Below are positions 22,609 through 34,093 of a DNA stretch of 64,000 bases, one piece after another (position 1 is the stretch's first letter; every line of letters starts with the position of its first letter). The stretch spans positions 930,001 to 994,000 of the forward strand of contig LUGG01000007.1 in assembly GCA_001683735.1 (NCBI GenBank), read 5' to 3'. The notes beneath the pieces were generated by a model, which saw nothing but the letters and a program-made list of their open reading frames with translations, did no database searches and was not told the origin of the DNA. Made by a program: the position numbers and the translations under genes. The stretch is from Grifola frondosa (taxonomy: Eukaryota > Basidiomycota > Agaricomycetes > Polyporales > Grifolaceae).

Positions 22609-22839
22609 TGAATATTAGCTTGTTCGTATGCCAAAATTTAAATACTACATTGCAGCCCTTTGCTTCGTGTGCAGAAGATTTTTGACATTACATATGCTTT
22701 CAGTTGCTTTCAGTTCTATTGGAAAAACTTAAATTCTACTCAAAATGTTTATTGTTATACAACTTAATACAATATGGCAATGTAAGAGAACATGAATGAG
22801 AGAGAGAATTTAGATGTAGATATCAGGCAGATCCCGATC

Positions 22840-23710
22840 TCAGTGACTGTGCGGGGGAAGGAGCAAGCCATACAAACAAACTGGGCGGTTCGTGTGCCCG
22901 AAATAAGTAGAGTGCCGCACATGTGTAGTATCACACGGCCTGAAGTGTCGATGCAACGGGAGAGCGAGATCGAACAGCGCAAGGGTCTGCGCCTGCGCGA
23001 ACAGATCCGCAGCCCATCCTGCGAGCTTCGTGGCGATGAGCTGGAGCGGCTGCGCATGTGCGTGCGGAGGCTTGCGTGGTGCGGCGGGCACGAGATCTAT
23101 CGACATCGGAGCGCCGATTGTCCCGACGTGCAGAGAGGTCCTCATAGGCGACGCGGACGACACAGGGAAATCAATGTCGAGTGCGAAGACATGGACACAT
23201 CAAGAGCCTAGCGATGAGAACAGTATGGGGCACACGGTCGCGCTGCCCGCGACGAGCGGCATGGACAGCTTCGGTGGCGACATTGACCCGCACGCGGCAA
23301 ACGACGGCATGGGACCCGCCCGGGGGTACAGCGTGGTAGAAGGCACGGGCGTGGATGTTAGCGGGGAGGACGTAGATAGGATACAGGCTGTCGCCCTTGA
23401 ACTCACGACGCACCTGGGCTTCAAACTCTTTGAACACGGACATCTTCCACCCATCTGGTTGGCCTCCCACAGGACGGACACGCCCTCCTCAATGATCGAT
23501 CACGACTTGTTCGAATAGTTATCGTCGCAGATGACCTTGGAGGCGATCATGAAGGCGGAGATGGACAGGCAGTGCCCGAAGGAGCCCGCCGCGGTAGAAA
23601 AGCAGGCTTAGGCGCTGCAGGAGGTAGAGTGCGGCGAAGGTGACGGAAGAGTGGAGATGGTTCTGCGGAGGGCGCAGGTTATGGCGGTGGGCTGCTGATG
23701 AGGGCAATGG
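22840..23710 (-). pseudogene. Captured, broken Pcl/Pho80-like cyclin gene
   Basis: Minus-strand pieces match the cyclin-box region of fungal Pcl/Pho80-type cyclins. HSSVTFAALYLLQRL (about 23655) is followed, after a frame change, by GHCLSISAFMIASKVICDD and NYSNKS. There the expected conserved Trp codon reads TGA. Later EFEAQVRREFKGD and a Pro/Ser-rich tail follow, partly in other frames (for example VGTIGAPMSIDLVPAAPRK). Such cyclins bind Pho85-like kinases. At least three frame changes and one stop make it non-functional as a cyclin. The family assignment rests on remembered consensus. Confidence 0.7.
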
Positions 23711-23750
23711 CAGGGAGGGCTAGCTAGGTGCACGAGTGAGCTACTGAAGC

Positions 23751-23932
23751 AGGAAGAAGACAGAAGAAGAATAATCGAGAAATATCACCGGCATTGACGG
23801 ACACGATAATTTTCAAAAAGCGCGCGTAGTAGACGCGCGGCGGGGGGGGGGATTTACAGTCAGACGCGCGCGGGGGGTCACAAAATGTGTGTGGGTGTGA
23901 TAAAATAATAAAAGTGCAACTTTTACGTCATA
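23751..23932 (-). repeat. Right terminal inverted repeat of the Pack-type element
   Basis: About 182 bases, the reverse complement of the left arm from its outer end (acgtcata at 23925-23932) to the inner aggaagaagacag at 23751. A G-run at 23842-23851 corresponds to the left arm's C-run. Confidence 0.85.
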
Positions 23933-24084
23933 TATATTGATGGTTCCACGCATTGGACTTTTTGCACAAACTAAGACGCAGACAGGGTTCAGCTGCACAT
24001 GCCCAACACAAGATAAGGTTCAGAAGCAGATGTAGAAGTAAATTGTATACAAATTGACAACAGATGTTGATGGAAACCTTATGA

Positions 24085-27000
24085 TTATTTTAATCTCGCG
24101 AACATATCTATCGAATGTTCGAGGTTCTCGACATCTACCTCATACGTCTTTCTCTGTTTCCACAAGGCCGAAAGATTAGTATTATACACATAACAACAGA
24201 CTAATGAACGCACCTTCTCCTCGTTACTGAGCCTGACGTTTTCGGGAACGGTCTCCGCATAGTCGGGCAGAGCCTCTGTCTTTCTAATCTTCTCTAAGTT
24301 TATACGTGCAATCACGAGCTTCTTCTCGCATTTCACTATCTCGGCATAGAGATCCACTTGGCCCTACAATATGTAGTCAGAAAAAGATACAGGAAGCAGT
24401 AATGACAACCGGCTCACTCTGACGAGAATGTGCATCACAATCGTGGAGGTCAGCACCGCCGCACCGCATCCAGCTGGGACAGACGACAAGTCTCGGACAA
24501 CGTTGATGCTCTTGCAGTTCTTGGTGAGCGCGGTCATGGTCGGGATCTGGGATTCAAATAGCGATGCCTCCGCATCGGTCTGGGCACGAACGAACACTGG
24601 TCAACCACGACGGTTAGGGACATGCGCTGAGATTTACTACATAGATATTCACAATGTAGATGATTCTGGATGTTATACGATGACGCGAGCCCACGTCCAG
24701 CCTTGATTGCGGAGAATATAAGGTCGAAGTCTCTCTCTGCATCCTCAGAGACAAATGCTGTGTCCTACACGGAAAATCAGCTCTACATCATGAATCTTAC
24801 TGCACCAGAGCACACTCACAAAGGTTGGGTAGGAAGCCAGCATGATCGATTGGGTAGGATCATTAGGACGGCGAGGCAGTCGTTGCCACAGCTCCTCCGT
24901 GACGAACGGCATGAATGGGTGTAGGAGGCGAAGACCATGGTCTAAGCAGGTGTATAGTGTCTGCTGTGCCGACTTGCGCGTCGTCTCAGATGCGGACTCG
25001 TCAGTCATGGGTTTCATCGCTTCCTACACAATCTTTGATATCAGTCCTTGAAGGTGGTAAATGTTATCAGACGTACAATATAAACGTCGCAGAGCTCATA
25101 CAGCCAGAAATTATATGCTGCGTTCGTCGCGTTCATGAAGTTCCTGTCAGTCAATTGCCGGTTGATCTCGGCAGCTGCAAAGTTCAATTTGTCCAAAATC
25201 CACCTCTCGACAAGGCTTTCATTGCCTGTGAGCTACAAGTGAAAAGCTTATTAGTCGGTTAGAACTTATGGTAGAGCTCTAAAAACAAACTTTAGCGGTA
25301 GGTTGAGGGACGAATTGCTCGTCGAGCTTCAACATCGCGAACTTAGTTGCTTGGAAGATCTTGTTACAGAACTTGCGGTAGCCTTCCACGCGCATGATCT
25401 CGAGATTGATATCGCGTCCTGTTACACGTGGTTAGCATGTCACAGATGACTGAGCGACTCAGTTGGTTCGTCATTCAGAGATTACGTACCTCCACCAGAG
25501 TATGCACACAATGCAAACCGCAGGGCATCCGTACCGCATTGAGGAATACCTTTCGGGAAGTCTTTCTTCTGGCCCAACTTCGCCTTGGTGATTTCACGCT
25601 CATCCAAGTTGCCATCAAGCAACTTCGCATGCAATAGCTCGAGCTCAAGTCCTTGAATCACGTCGATAGGGTCAACCACGTTCCCCAGAGACTTGCTCAT
25701 CTTGCGCCCGTGCGCATCTCGGATCATCGCGTGGCAAAGCACCTCTTTGAACGGCATCTGGCCAGTTAGATGGATCCCGAGCAATACCATACGAGCTACC
25801 CAGAAGAAGAGAATATCCCAACCCGTCTCCAGAATAGACGACGGGTAGAACCGTTGGAAGTCGGGGGTCTGAAGAAGTTGCAATGAGAACATGAATGAAT
25901 GAGGAGACGGTGAAAGCTGACGTTCTCCGGCCATCCCATGATAGACCACGGCCAGAGTCCGGAGGAAAACCAAGTATCCAGGACGTCCTCGTCTTGCTCG
26001 AGGGTAAACTTTGCATTTCCTGCAAGCTTCTTTGCGCGCTCCGTCGCCTCCTCAAGCGTTCTGCCCACGACCCAATGCTTGCCATCCGCGCTCTGATGCT
26101 AGAATAAGCTTCAATGCGAAAAATTGAAGCAATAACACTCACATCCTGGTCTTGGCCCTCGATGCGCACGAAGTATGCCGGACAACGGTGACCCCACCAT
26201 AGTTGACGGGAGATACACCAATCCTGAATACCCTCCAGCCATCTATACCATTCGGACTCAGATGCCTTCGGAGAGATTGACAGTTCGCCCGCTCGCGTGC
26301 GCTACATCGACGGCAGTGAGTGAAATCGAACAGCGGATCAAGATATACGAACCTTAATAGCCTCTTCAGCAAGAGGCTTGCAGTCTACCCACCACTGTGG
26401 CTTGAGGACAGGCTCGATCACATCACCAGATTTGCTGTTGTGAAAATGAGTAAATCAAATGGGACGTGCTACACGAGACTCGCCTGCAAATTGGGATCTG
26501 CATCGGGTTGTCCTTGGTCTCGACGTATAACCCCGCATCTTTCAGTGCCTGTACCACAGCGACACGCGCATGGAAACGCTTCATCCCCTGTGATGCGCGG
26601 AAATCCAGCTTCATATATGCGTAAAAGAATCGAAGTGGTTACCTTGAACCTCTCCCCGGCATTAGCATTGAATGTGCCGTCGTCGTTCAGGATATTGATG
26701 AATTCTAAGTTGTGCCGCACGCCGACCTCGTAATCGTTCTGGTCATGTGCGGGAGTAATCTTCACCGCACCCGTTCCGAACTCCATGTCGACGACGATAG
26801 CGTCAGTGATGATAGGGATTCGCCGCGAAAGGAACGGGTGTATGGCGAACTTCCCGTGTAGGTGCTGTGAAGGATATATATATAGACTTATGGCGAGCGG
26901 CTTGACATGAAGGACAAACCTTGTAGCGCGGATCATCTGGATGAACAGCAATGGCAGTATCACCGAGCATCGTCTCGGGACGCGTCGTAGCAACAATGAT

Positions 27001-28294
27001 CTTTTCGTCTGTCAAGCTTGTTCATGAGAGTGTTATGATGTTAAAAATTATGACTGCACACCTGAGCCTTCTATCGGATATGCAAATGAGGTAAGAACTC
27101 CGAACTCGAATTTTTCCTTGATGTCGTAACCAGGAATGTGTAGAAACGTCCGTCCCGTGAGGTCTTTCATATCCACCTATCCGAAAATGAGTTCAGCGAC
27201 TCCGCTCAGAGATGATCTTAGCATGCCTCGAGATTCGATAAGGTGGTGTTGAGGCGCACACACCAGTTGACGAGGCGGTTTGCACGGTAGATGATACCGT
27301 CATCGTGCAAACGACAGAAGGTCTCAATGACGGCTTTAGAAAGACGCTAACCAGAGGAGTATTGTGAGCTGACATTCTTACTCAGGTCACATCAAATACC
27401 TCATCCATAGTAAATGCGACACGGTCCCAATCGTAACTTCCGCCGAGCCTGTGCAACTGGGTGGTGATTCTGTGCTGATAACTATTCGGGAGGTGAGTAC
27501 GAGGCCCACGACAACAACGGCACTGCGTACTCGTTCTTCCAATCCCACACCGTCTCGAGGAATTTCTCACGGCCGAGATCGTGTCGTGTCTTCCCCGACG
27601 TCCTGTACAGTCTCTTCTCGACCACGGACTGCGTGGATATGCCAGCATGGTCGAATCCCGGAACGAACAAGGTAGTCTTTCCCAACATCCGATTCCTACA
27701 TACGAAATCAGCATTGGTCCGCGAAGTAGTGAGGCGACGGACCATCGCGTAAGGGTGTCTTGGATGGCCACGGTGAGCGCATGACCGATGTGCAAGCTAC
27801 CGGTGACATTGGGAGGCGGAGAGGGAATGACGAAGAGGCCTTCGGGTTTGATTTGCCCGTCTTTTGTCAACTGCGGTGAGAAGAAACCCTGAGCATTCCA
27901 CCAGTCATACCATGCAGACTCGATGGCGATCGGATTGTAACCACTGGCCATCGGCTGCGAGAGATCTACAGCGCATTACTACCACACAGATCGCGGATAT
28001 TGCAGACCGCAAGACGTACCTTTTTTCTCGCCCTTGGGGGTCGTGTTCACGAATGGAGCCTCTTCCTCCTTCTCCTTCTCTTTCTTTGCCTTCTTCTCTC
28101 CAGAGGGAATGGTGGCAGAGGCCTTTGCAGCCGCCTTCAGCGCAAGCCTGGCTTCATTCTCTTTCCTTTTTGCGGCCTTTTTCTCTGTGGATGGCTACGT
28201 ATGGGCACAGCTGGACTACCAGATTAAACGACGTACCTGCGTTCTTGCTGTTGACGGCAGGTACCGGCGTCGATACAGCGACCGGATCAGACAT
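24085..28294 (-). CDS. VAS1: Valyl-tRNA synthetase, cytosolic/mitochondrial
   Basis: Charges tRNA-Val. It starts [18 protein letters not shown] at 28294 and has a Lys-rich N-terminal extension typical of eukaryotic class I synthetases. Signatures in order: [17 protein letters not shown] (HIGH), [15 protein letters not shown], the editing domain with [20 protein letters not shown] and [68 protein letters not shown] (KMSKS), then the anticodon-binding domain ([16 protein letters not shown]) and a C-terminal coiled coil ending SIDMFARLK. Roughly 18 exons separated by short introns, and I found no frame break across 4.2 kb. One gene probably serves both cytosol and mitochondria, as in yeast; alternative starts were not examined. 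Confidence 0.95.
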
Positions 28295-28568
28295 TTTACT
28301 CAGGCCACGCACCAGATAGAAGCGGAGTGGTCTCGCAAGGAAGATGCAGCGATGTATGTAAGGCTGATGCCTGAGAAATTGCATGCGCTGAAGGCTCTTG
28401 ACTCGTCTTCAGATTAATGGCCGTCACGTGCACCATTTTTACGGAGGATGCGCGTCAATAAGCGTCAACAACGCGCCGATCGCTTTTGATCGTTCAGTTG
28501 ATCGGCGCCTAAGGCAAGGGTAAGTACTTGATTCGATTATGCAGAAACATAGAAGGCGAAAACTGTAG

Positions 28569-29920
28569 TCAACTATAGCAGCAGCCTTTTATATAGAATA
28601 GTGTGCCATGGTTTGTCCGACCTCCCCTATCCTGTACCACCTGCAGCTCGACCGCGTTCTCCATGTCTTCGTTCCATCTCCACACGCTAATTGACTTCCA
28701 CGCAGTACGGAGCGCATAATCCGTTACTGTCTGAGGGTTGGCCGAGGTTGAAGCTGTAGAAGACGGTATTTTTGTGCTAGTATCCTTGTATCTGTCTGGT
28801 CGGCTGACGCGCCCATCGACGTCGAGCGCCCCGCTCTCCAGAGCATAAGGGATGGTGATATCTTCCATCGACAGCACGTCTTCATCGACAACATGCGAAC
28901 TTGTGATTAGGAGAGAGGGAGGAAGTGCAACTGTGGTTTTCGGGGATAGGAGGACGGTCACTGCATGTGTACGCGGGTGTATGGCTTGAATCTGCAGAGC
29001 CAATTGGTGATCAAGGATATTGGTCAGACGGGAAGTGCGTACTAAAAGATCCTTCTCTACTGTGAGCTTCAAATGAAGGAAGGTCCGTTTGTAAGCGAGA
29101 ACGTCCCCTTCTTTCAGCAGTCCACGTTTTGCGAGAGTAGATAAATCTACGGTCTGTTTTCTACATAATCACTTAATCAATACGTGCAGGCGGTCGCCTA
29201 AAAAGGGGTCAATATTTACTTTAAGGCAGCATGGTCACGTTCCCAGACCTCGTCCTTCCACTCCGCATGCAAGGTGCCGTCTCTGACGCCCTGGTTGAAC
29301 AGCTCCACATCGTCGCGAGCTTTCTTTGCCAGCCATCCAGAATACAGGTGGTCCTGGAATGTGCGTGCGGCGGAGAGGAGAAATGGCGAAGTGAAGACCG
29401 TCGGGTCCAGCGTCGCCGGTGTGCGTGTCGCGTCATCGGTATTTTGTTCAGAGTCGGGAGAAGTAGTTGGATCCACGTCCATTGTATTAGAGTCGCCATC
29501 CATCCCGACGTGTGGTTCTCTTAAAGAATAATCGGGGTGTGTTGGAGAGATGAATGGACGAAATGTCGAGAAGGCCGTGGGAGGCAACAGGTTACACAAT
29601 CTTTCCTGTGACTCGGGAGACAACTCCAAGAAATTGTGGTAATTCACAAGTTCCTATGCGGATTATACATAATGCATTTAGCGGGCCTTCCGGTATGAAG
29701 GCGATGATAAAAATACGCTCACGGAGATGTCCATTTTGGTTAGTTTACTTCTCGCGTTCGTCAAGAGGTATTCGAGCTTGTCGGCTGTGCTCTTTTCCGT
29801 GCCTTGAGCCTTCCGTCTCCGCTGCGAAGATGGCATGACAACTGCGACAGATACAGGGCCTTTGACTGGGGCGCGAGTGGTCCGCAGAGGGCGCCCGCTG
29901 GAGCTCACCGCTTCTGCCAT
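28569..29920 (-). CDS. ASXH (Asx homology/DEUBAD) domain protein
   Basis: Starts MAEAVSSSGRPLRTTRAP at 29920 with a basic N-terminal region (SSQRRRKAQG). The ASXH domain is then split by an intron: LEYLLTNARSKLTKMDIS, LVNYHNFLELSPESQERLC, LLPPTAFSTFRPFI, FTSPFLLSAARTFQDHLYSG and WLAKKARDDVELFNQG. In animals this domain of ASXL proteins, and the related DEUBAD of RPN13/INO80G, bind and activate UCH-family deubiquitinases. Here a chromatin or ubiquitin role is inferred only. A downstream exon (about 29160-28569, KQTVDLSTLAKRGLLKEGD) adds a C-terminal part with VALPPSLLITSSHVVDE and ISVWRWNEDMENAV, which I do not recognise; it may bind DNA or histones (RAMA-like), a weak guess. Stop at 28569. 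Confidence 0.7.
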
Positions 29921-30417
29921 GCCTAGCTCTGTGTATGCGGAATAAGGGGAATGAATAAGCTAGCTGGCAGAAGATAGGTTCGTGAAATTCTTACCACGAG
30001 TTGAAAACGGCAATGCAAGTTTTGCAATTTATCTTGAACCTCAGCTTAGCGTGCTGGGAGGTGATAGTCTTCGTCAGGAAGTTGATATTAGTATTTGATT
30101 CCCACAAGTAGAGGCGTTCCAACTTCGACTGGAGTCTGGAAGATAGGAAACAGATTGAAAATTCTTAGATGATGTAGACCACATTTACAGAAAACATTTG
30201 GATGCTACCTACAGATATCGTGCTATCTGCAGACTGTAGAACGAGGTAAGTCGACAACGGGTGATCCATGACTGATCATCTATATGAACGCGACACTCCC
30301 ACGCCACCGACGCGAAGCTCGTAACGCGTAACGCGTGATCGAAACACGCAAAGTTCACTCTTCGAGTCTGCGTCTTGCACCTTGCTCTATATACCGTCCC
30401 GCTTTCTGACTTTTGAA

Positions 30418-31742
30418 ATGGTTTCTCGTGACGTCGATATGGAGGAGGGCCCTTCGCAAGGGCACGTCGAACTGGGCTATGATCCTGACCAGCCAGCAGA
30501 GGAGACGCGGGATATCAGGAGACAATACCGCTCCATTCAGAGGGAGATGGAAGGTAAGCACTGTACTCTATATGCATTGGAACCCCGCTCATACAGAAGC
30601 TTGCATGTAGAAAAGAATGCAAACGAGGTCAGCGCGGACCAGATCGTCGACACAGTCCGCCGCGCGGACCACCTCTTCGCTCGAGGTAGGTCCTTCTGGC
30701 CGCGCCAGACAGACCTCCAGACTCACTTGCGCGCGTGCGAACAGTGAAGGGCATAGGAGAGGCAACGCGCGACTCCAACCTGCTCCTCAAGGCGACGCAG
30801 TGGGGCGCGGCGAAGGCGCGCGCGATGAAGTCCGGCTCCGGGGGGTTCGACGTCGATGACTTCGTCGCGCGGCTCATCACGTTCATGGGCGGCCGCAGGG
30901 ACGTGTCGATCGCGGACGACTCGGATGCGGAGGAGTACGAGGACGATTACGCGGGCGGACCGCTGGACTGGGAACGCATCGGGCGCAGGGCGCTCGCGAA
31001 GAGCCGCAGGGTACCGGCTATGGACTTCATGTGCGCAGGAATGCGCAATCTTGTGGAAAGTGTGCTCACCGTCTCGCAGGCTTGGTCCCCTCTCGATAGA
31101 GCAGAAGAAGCGGGCTGTCGTGAAGCGCGCGAAGCTTGAGGTGAACAAGGCAGATATGAAGAAGCCGCAGCAGATTACGGAGGACGATATTACTCGGTCG
31201 GAGAATGAGACCACGAAGAACGTCGCTGCTGTAAGCTTCCTGTGTGTTTCATGAAACCCCTGCTCAGTGATGATTTTGCAGTTGCGAAAATTACTTACGC
31301 AGCAAGAGGACCCCATCAACTTATTCCGGTTTATCGTGAATCCGAATGATTTTGGGCAGTCGGTGGAGAATCTCTTCTACCTTTCGTTCCTCATTCGAGA
31401 CGGCATATGCGCTTTCGATACCACCAAAGAAGGGGAACCTGTCATATGTGCGTTCTGACCTTGCATACAGAGTGTCATGTTCAACTCACGACGGCTCTGC
31501 AGATATCTGTGAACCGCCCAGTGCCGAAGATTACGATGGAGGGCTGAAGAAACGACAAGTTGTCATGGAGTTCGACATGGCAACGTGGCAGGTGCGTTTT
31601 GGCCATCTCGAGAAGTTGTATAGTGGCTGACGAGTGATGTGTATGTATGCAGCGTGCGATAGAAGTATTTGATATCAGAGAGTCGATGATTCCCCAACGG
31701 CCAAAATCAGAGATGCGCATCGGGGGCAAGTGGTATGGTTGA
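30418..31742 (+). CDS. NSE4: NSE4, kleisin subunit of the SMC5-SMC6 complex
   Basis: Nuclear genome-maintenance protein bridging SMC5 and SMC6 heads. It starts MVSRDVDMEEGPSQGHVEL at 30418, with a TATA-like ctctatata near 30386. The N-terminal kleisin helix region contains DIRRQYRSIQREMEG and ADQIVDTVRRADHLFA, and a middle exon has DWERIGRRALAKSRRVPA with FMCAG. The C-terminal winged helix holds DPINLFRFIVNPNDFGQSVENLFYLSFLIRDG, the Nse4 C-terminal signature (residues continuous in one exon at 31281-31450), followed by EFDMATWQ|RAIEVFDIRESMIPQR. Ends GGKWYG at 31742. Exons join in frame. The family usually runs 350-400 residues, as here. Divergent from the ASXH gene, 497 bases between starts. 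Confidence 0.9.
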
Positions 31743-31897
31743 GGTGTTGTTGAGGAGTGCGTAGTGGGAGTGCTTGATTTGACTGTATTGTATGGCGATG
31801 CTCGAATTGGGGTGTGGTTTAATGTTATTGTAAGAGCTTGAGTCCCCCTTGCAAGCTTATTGCGAAATGGCAAAAATGCATTCACACCTGATGGGAA

Positions 31898-31994
31898 TGG
31901 CCAACGCCGGGATCGAACCGACGACCTTGGCGTAGTAAGGTCCACGGATGGCTACATATTAGCACCACGCTCTAACCAACTGAGCTAGTCGGCC
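31898..31994 (-). tRNA. tRNA-Ile(AAT) with 23-nt intron
   Basis: The reverse strand gives acceptor ggccgac/gttggcc, D arm ctagctcagttggttagagc, anticodon stem tggtg/cgcca with anticodon AAT, and T arm gtcggttcgatcccggc. The 23-nt intron after ctaata differs in sequence and length from the copies at 18946 and 45396. Confidence 0.9.
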
Positions 31995-32098
31995 AATGTT
32001 GCTGATCTTTAATGTTTATCACTAGTGAATCGTAGCAACCATGCTGAACCGACGTCCGTCTCACATCGTCAAGCACTTTGTACACTCTTCTACCATTG

Positions 32099-33632
32099 AT
32101 GTTGCCATTAACCCTTCTTGCCGTCGTCCAGACACACTTAAGCATCGCGCTCGCCCAGACATCCCAACACCAGCTTCAGCTCAGCAATGGCGTATACAAT
32201 TTCTCCACCACCTCGCTGCCCTCCCCTCCGACATTCGCCCTCCCGGATATCAGCACGCTCTATGTCTCTGTCGCCGTGTGCTCCACAGGGCAGTACCCGC
32301 GGTTCTTTGTGACGAACGACACTTCCATCTCGCAGCCAGGGCCGGGAGACGTGGACGACTCGAGTGTGTTTGAGATCTCGCTGGGCGCGGAGGGCGTTGG
32401 GACTTGGAACGGGACTGCTACGCATGGCGGCGTCCTTGCGATCTACAACAGCCCGGTGGGGGCGTCGTTCCAAGTGGGTATTTCCGACGTCCGTGAGTAC
32501 TTGTTCCGCAGGAGGACTAAGGAAGGCCACTGAATGTCTCTCAGAGGATATCTTCAATATCACAGATACATATCCTCTCCTTGGAGACACCGCATCTAAT
32601 CAAGCATTGCTCTTCTCCCCTCCCTTCTCTCCAATCACATATGCGGCCCCGACCTACCCAAACTACACGCTCCCGCCCGCAAACCTCACCTTTCCGCCTG
32701 CCCCTTCTTCACCCCCAAATTATAGCCTGTACATCGTGCAGACGTCCTCTTCCTCGCTATCAACCATGCCCCGCACCGCCTGCGCAATACGCAACTCGCG
32801 CGCGGCAGGCGCCACACTGGTCAGCGCGTCGTCGAGCCAGGGCCTGTGGCTGCGTGACGACGATGGCTGGCGGTGGCAATGGCTCGTCGGAGGGCTCACC
32901 CCGCTCACGAACTACACCGCATTCGCCGTGCAGGACCAGACGAAGGTCAGCCAGCCGATAAATTTCGTCACAAAATCCGGTACGTTCCATCTTCCCCCAT
33001 CGCGCCCTGCCGACCAGCTGACGCCTCAACTCAGCGGCCTTCATATGCCCCATCGTGCACTCGCTCCCATTCTGCCCGTCGACAGGCTACGCGGTACCGC
33101 TTCCTCCACCGCCTGACCCAGCTACGGGGCACAACGCGCAAACGATCCCTGCAGACACGAGCGCGACCATGCTCGCGATCCTCGCGAACTTCACCACGAC
33201 GCTCACGACGCTCGCATGCGGGCGTGACGAATACAGCCCGCTCGTGTCCTGCGCGGACTGCCAGCGCGCGTATCGTACGTGGCTCTGCGCGGCCGCGTTC
33301 CCGCGCTGCGCTGAGGAGCCGTCCGCGCTGGACACGCAGGCGGGCGTCCCTGCCGCCCTCGTGAGCGTGCCTGCGGGCGCCGCGCCGCGCAATACCGTGC
33401 TCCCCGCGTTCGCGCAGGCGTACGTCGCGCTACTGCCATGTCTCGAGACGTGCAACGCGGCGGACCGCGCGTGTCCGAGTTTCCTCGGGTTCAAGTGCCC
33501 GCTGCCACAGTTCACGGCGGCGCAGAGCTATGGGGTGGGGTACGTGGACAGCGGGGAGCAGGGCGTGATGGGCGGGGGAGTACGGGCGCGGCGGAAGACA
33601 TTTATGGGAACGTGTGGTGCAATAAGGGGTGA
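32099..33632 (+). CDS. MID1: MID1-type stretch-activated calcium channel subunit
   Basis: Partner of the Cch1 calcium channel at the plasma membrane, an extracellular glycoprotein. The ATG at 32099 gives a signal peptide (MLPLTLLAVVQTHLSIALAQ). The lumenal part is rich in N-glycosylation sites (VYNFSTTSLP, NWT/NYT sequons) and contains PRFFVTNDTSISQPG. The C-terminal Cys-rich module characteristic of MID1 is present: FCPSTGYAVPLP, ANFTTTLTTLACGRDEYSP, VSCADCQRAYRTWLCA, LPCLETCNAADRACPSFLG and FKCPLP. Introns are short. The last residues need a frame change at the G-run 33574-33578: GEQGVMGGG then STGAAEDIYGNVWCNKG to the stop at 33632, consistent with one missing G. Confidence 0.85.
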
Positions 33633-34093
33633 TGTGGTGGTGGTATGTTTATACATTGGATCTGCGTGCGCGGTTCATATTTATGATTGGACTGCTTTCT
33701 TTCTCGATGCTTTCGTGAACGACATTTGAAGGTCTCGAGCTCAAGAAGGCGCTTTGTTGGCGCCGCCTTACTCATCGTAGTCTTCTGCTGATGCCGTCCT
33801 ACCCCTGCAGAAAGGTATTTTCAATGTGTATTTGAGAGTGAAAATGCAGCTTGGCTGGCAGACGCTCGGCTAGACATTCTTGGTAAGTTTCTGACAAAAC
33901 ACCGCGATCGGGAGTTTCATACTAGGCAGGTGCTTATGTTCGTGCAGTGGCGCGCACCACTGTTGCTGGCGATCGAGCACGTCAGTCGTTTCCTGAGAGC
34001 TATATAAGCTGAGCTCTGGAGCCATGGAGGAGACAGAAACCGTCTCGCACGACTCAATTCGACAGACTCAGACATCACTAACAATCATTAATC
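33633..34093. other. Intergenic region between MID1 and SDR, nothing recognised
   Basis: No coding or RNA feature seen. A TATA-like tatataag lies near 34001-34008, about 90 bases before the SDR start. Confidence 0.4.

Larger units (their letters stand above)
22394..23938. mobile_element. Non-autonomous TIR element carrying a cyclin pseudogene (Pack-type)
   Basis: Two long inverted repeats (22400-22608 and 23751-23932) start with the same termini TATGACGTAAAAGTTGCACT and read inward as near-perfect reverse complements. They differ mainly by a roughly 30-nt insertion in the left arm and by C/G-run lengths. Both sides are bordered by the hexamer TATATT (22394-22399 and 23933-23938), a probable target-site duplication; TA alone is an alternative reading. 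No transposase is encoded. Between the arms lies a broken cyclin gene. The structure is that of a DNA transposon derivative that has captured host coding sequence. The superfamily is not assigned. Confidence 0.8.

Noticed and set aside
30723..31319. Long minus-strand ORF opposite NSE4
   Set aside because: It is the antisense shadow of GC-rich NSE4 exons and contains no recognisable domain.
32078..32098. Upstream extended start of the MID1 gene
   Set aside because: The codon at 32078 is TTG; the first ATG giving a signal peptide is at 32099.
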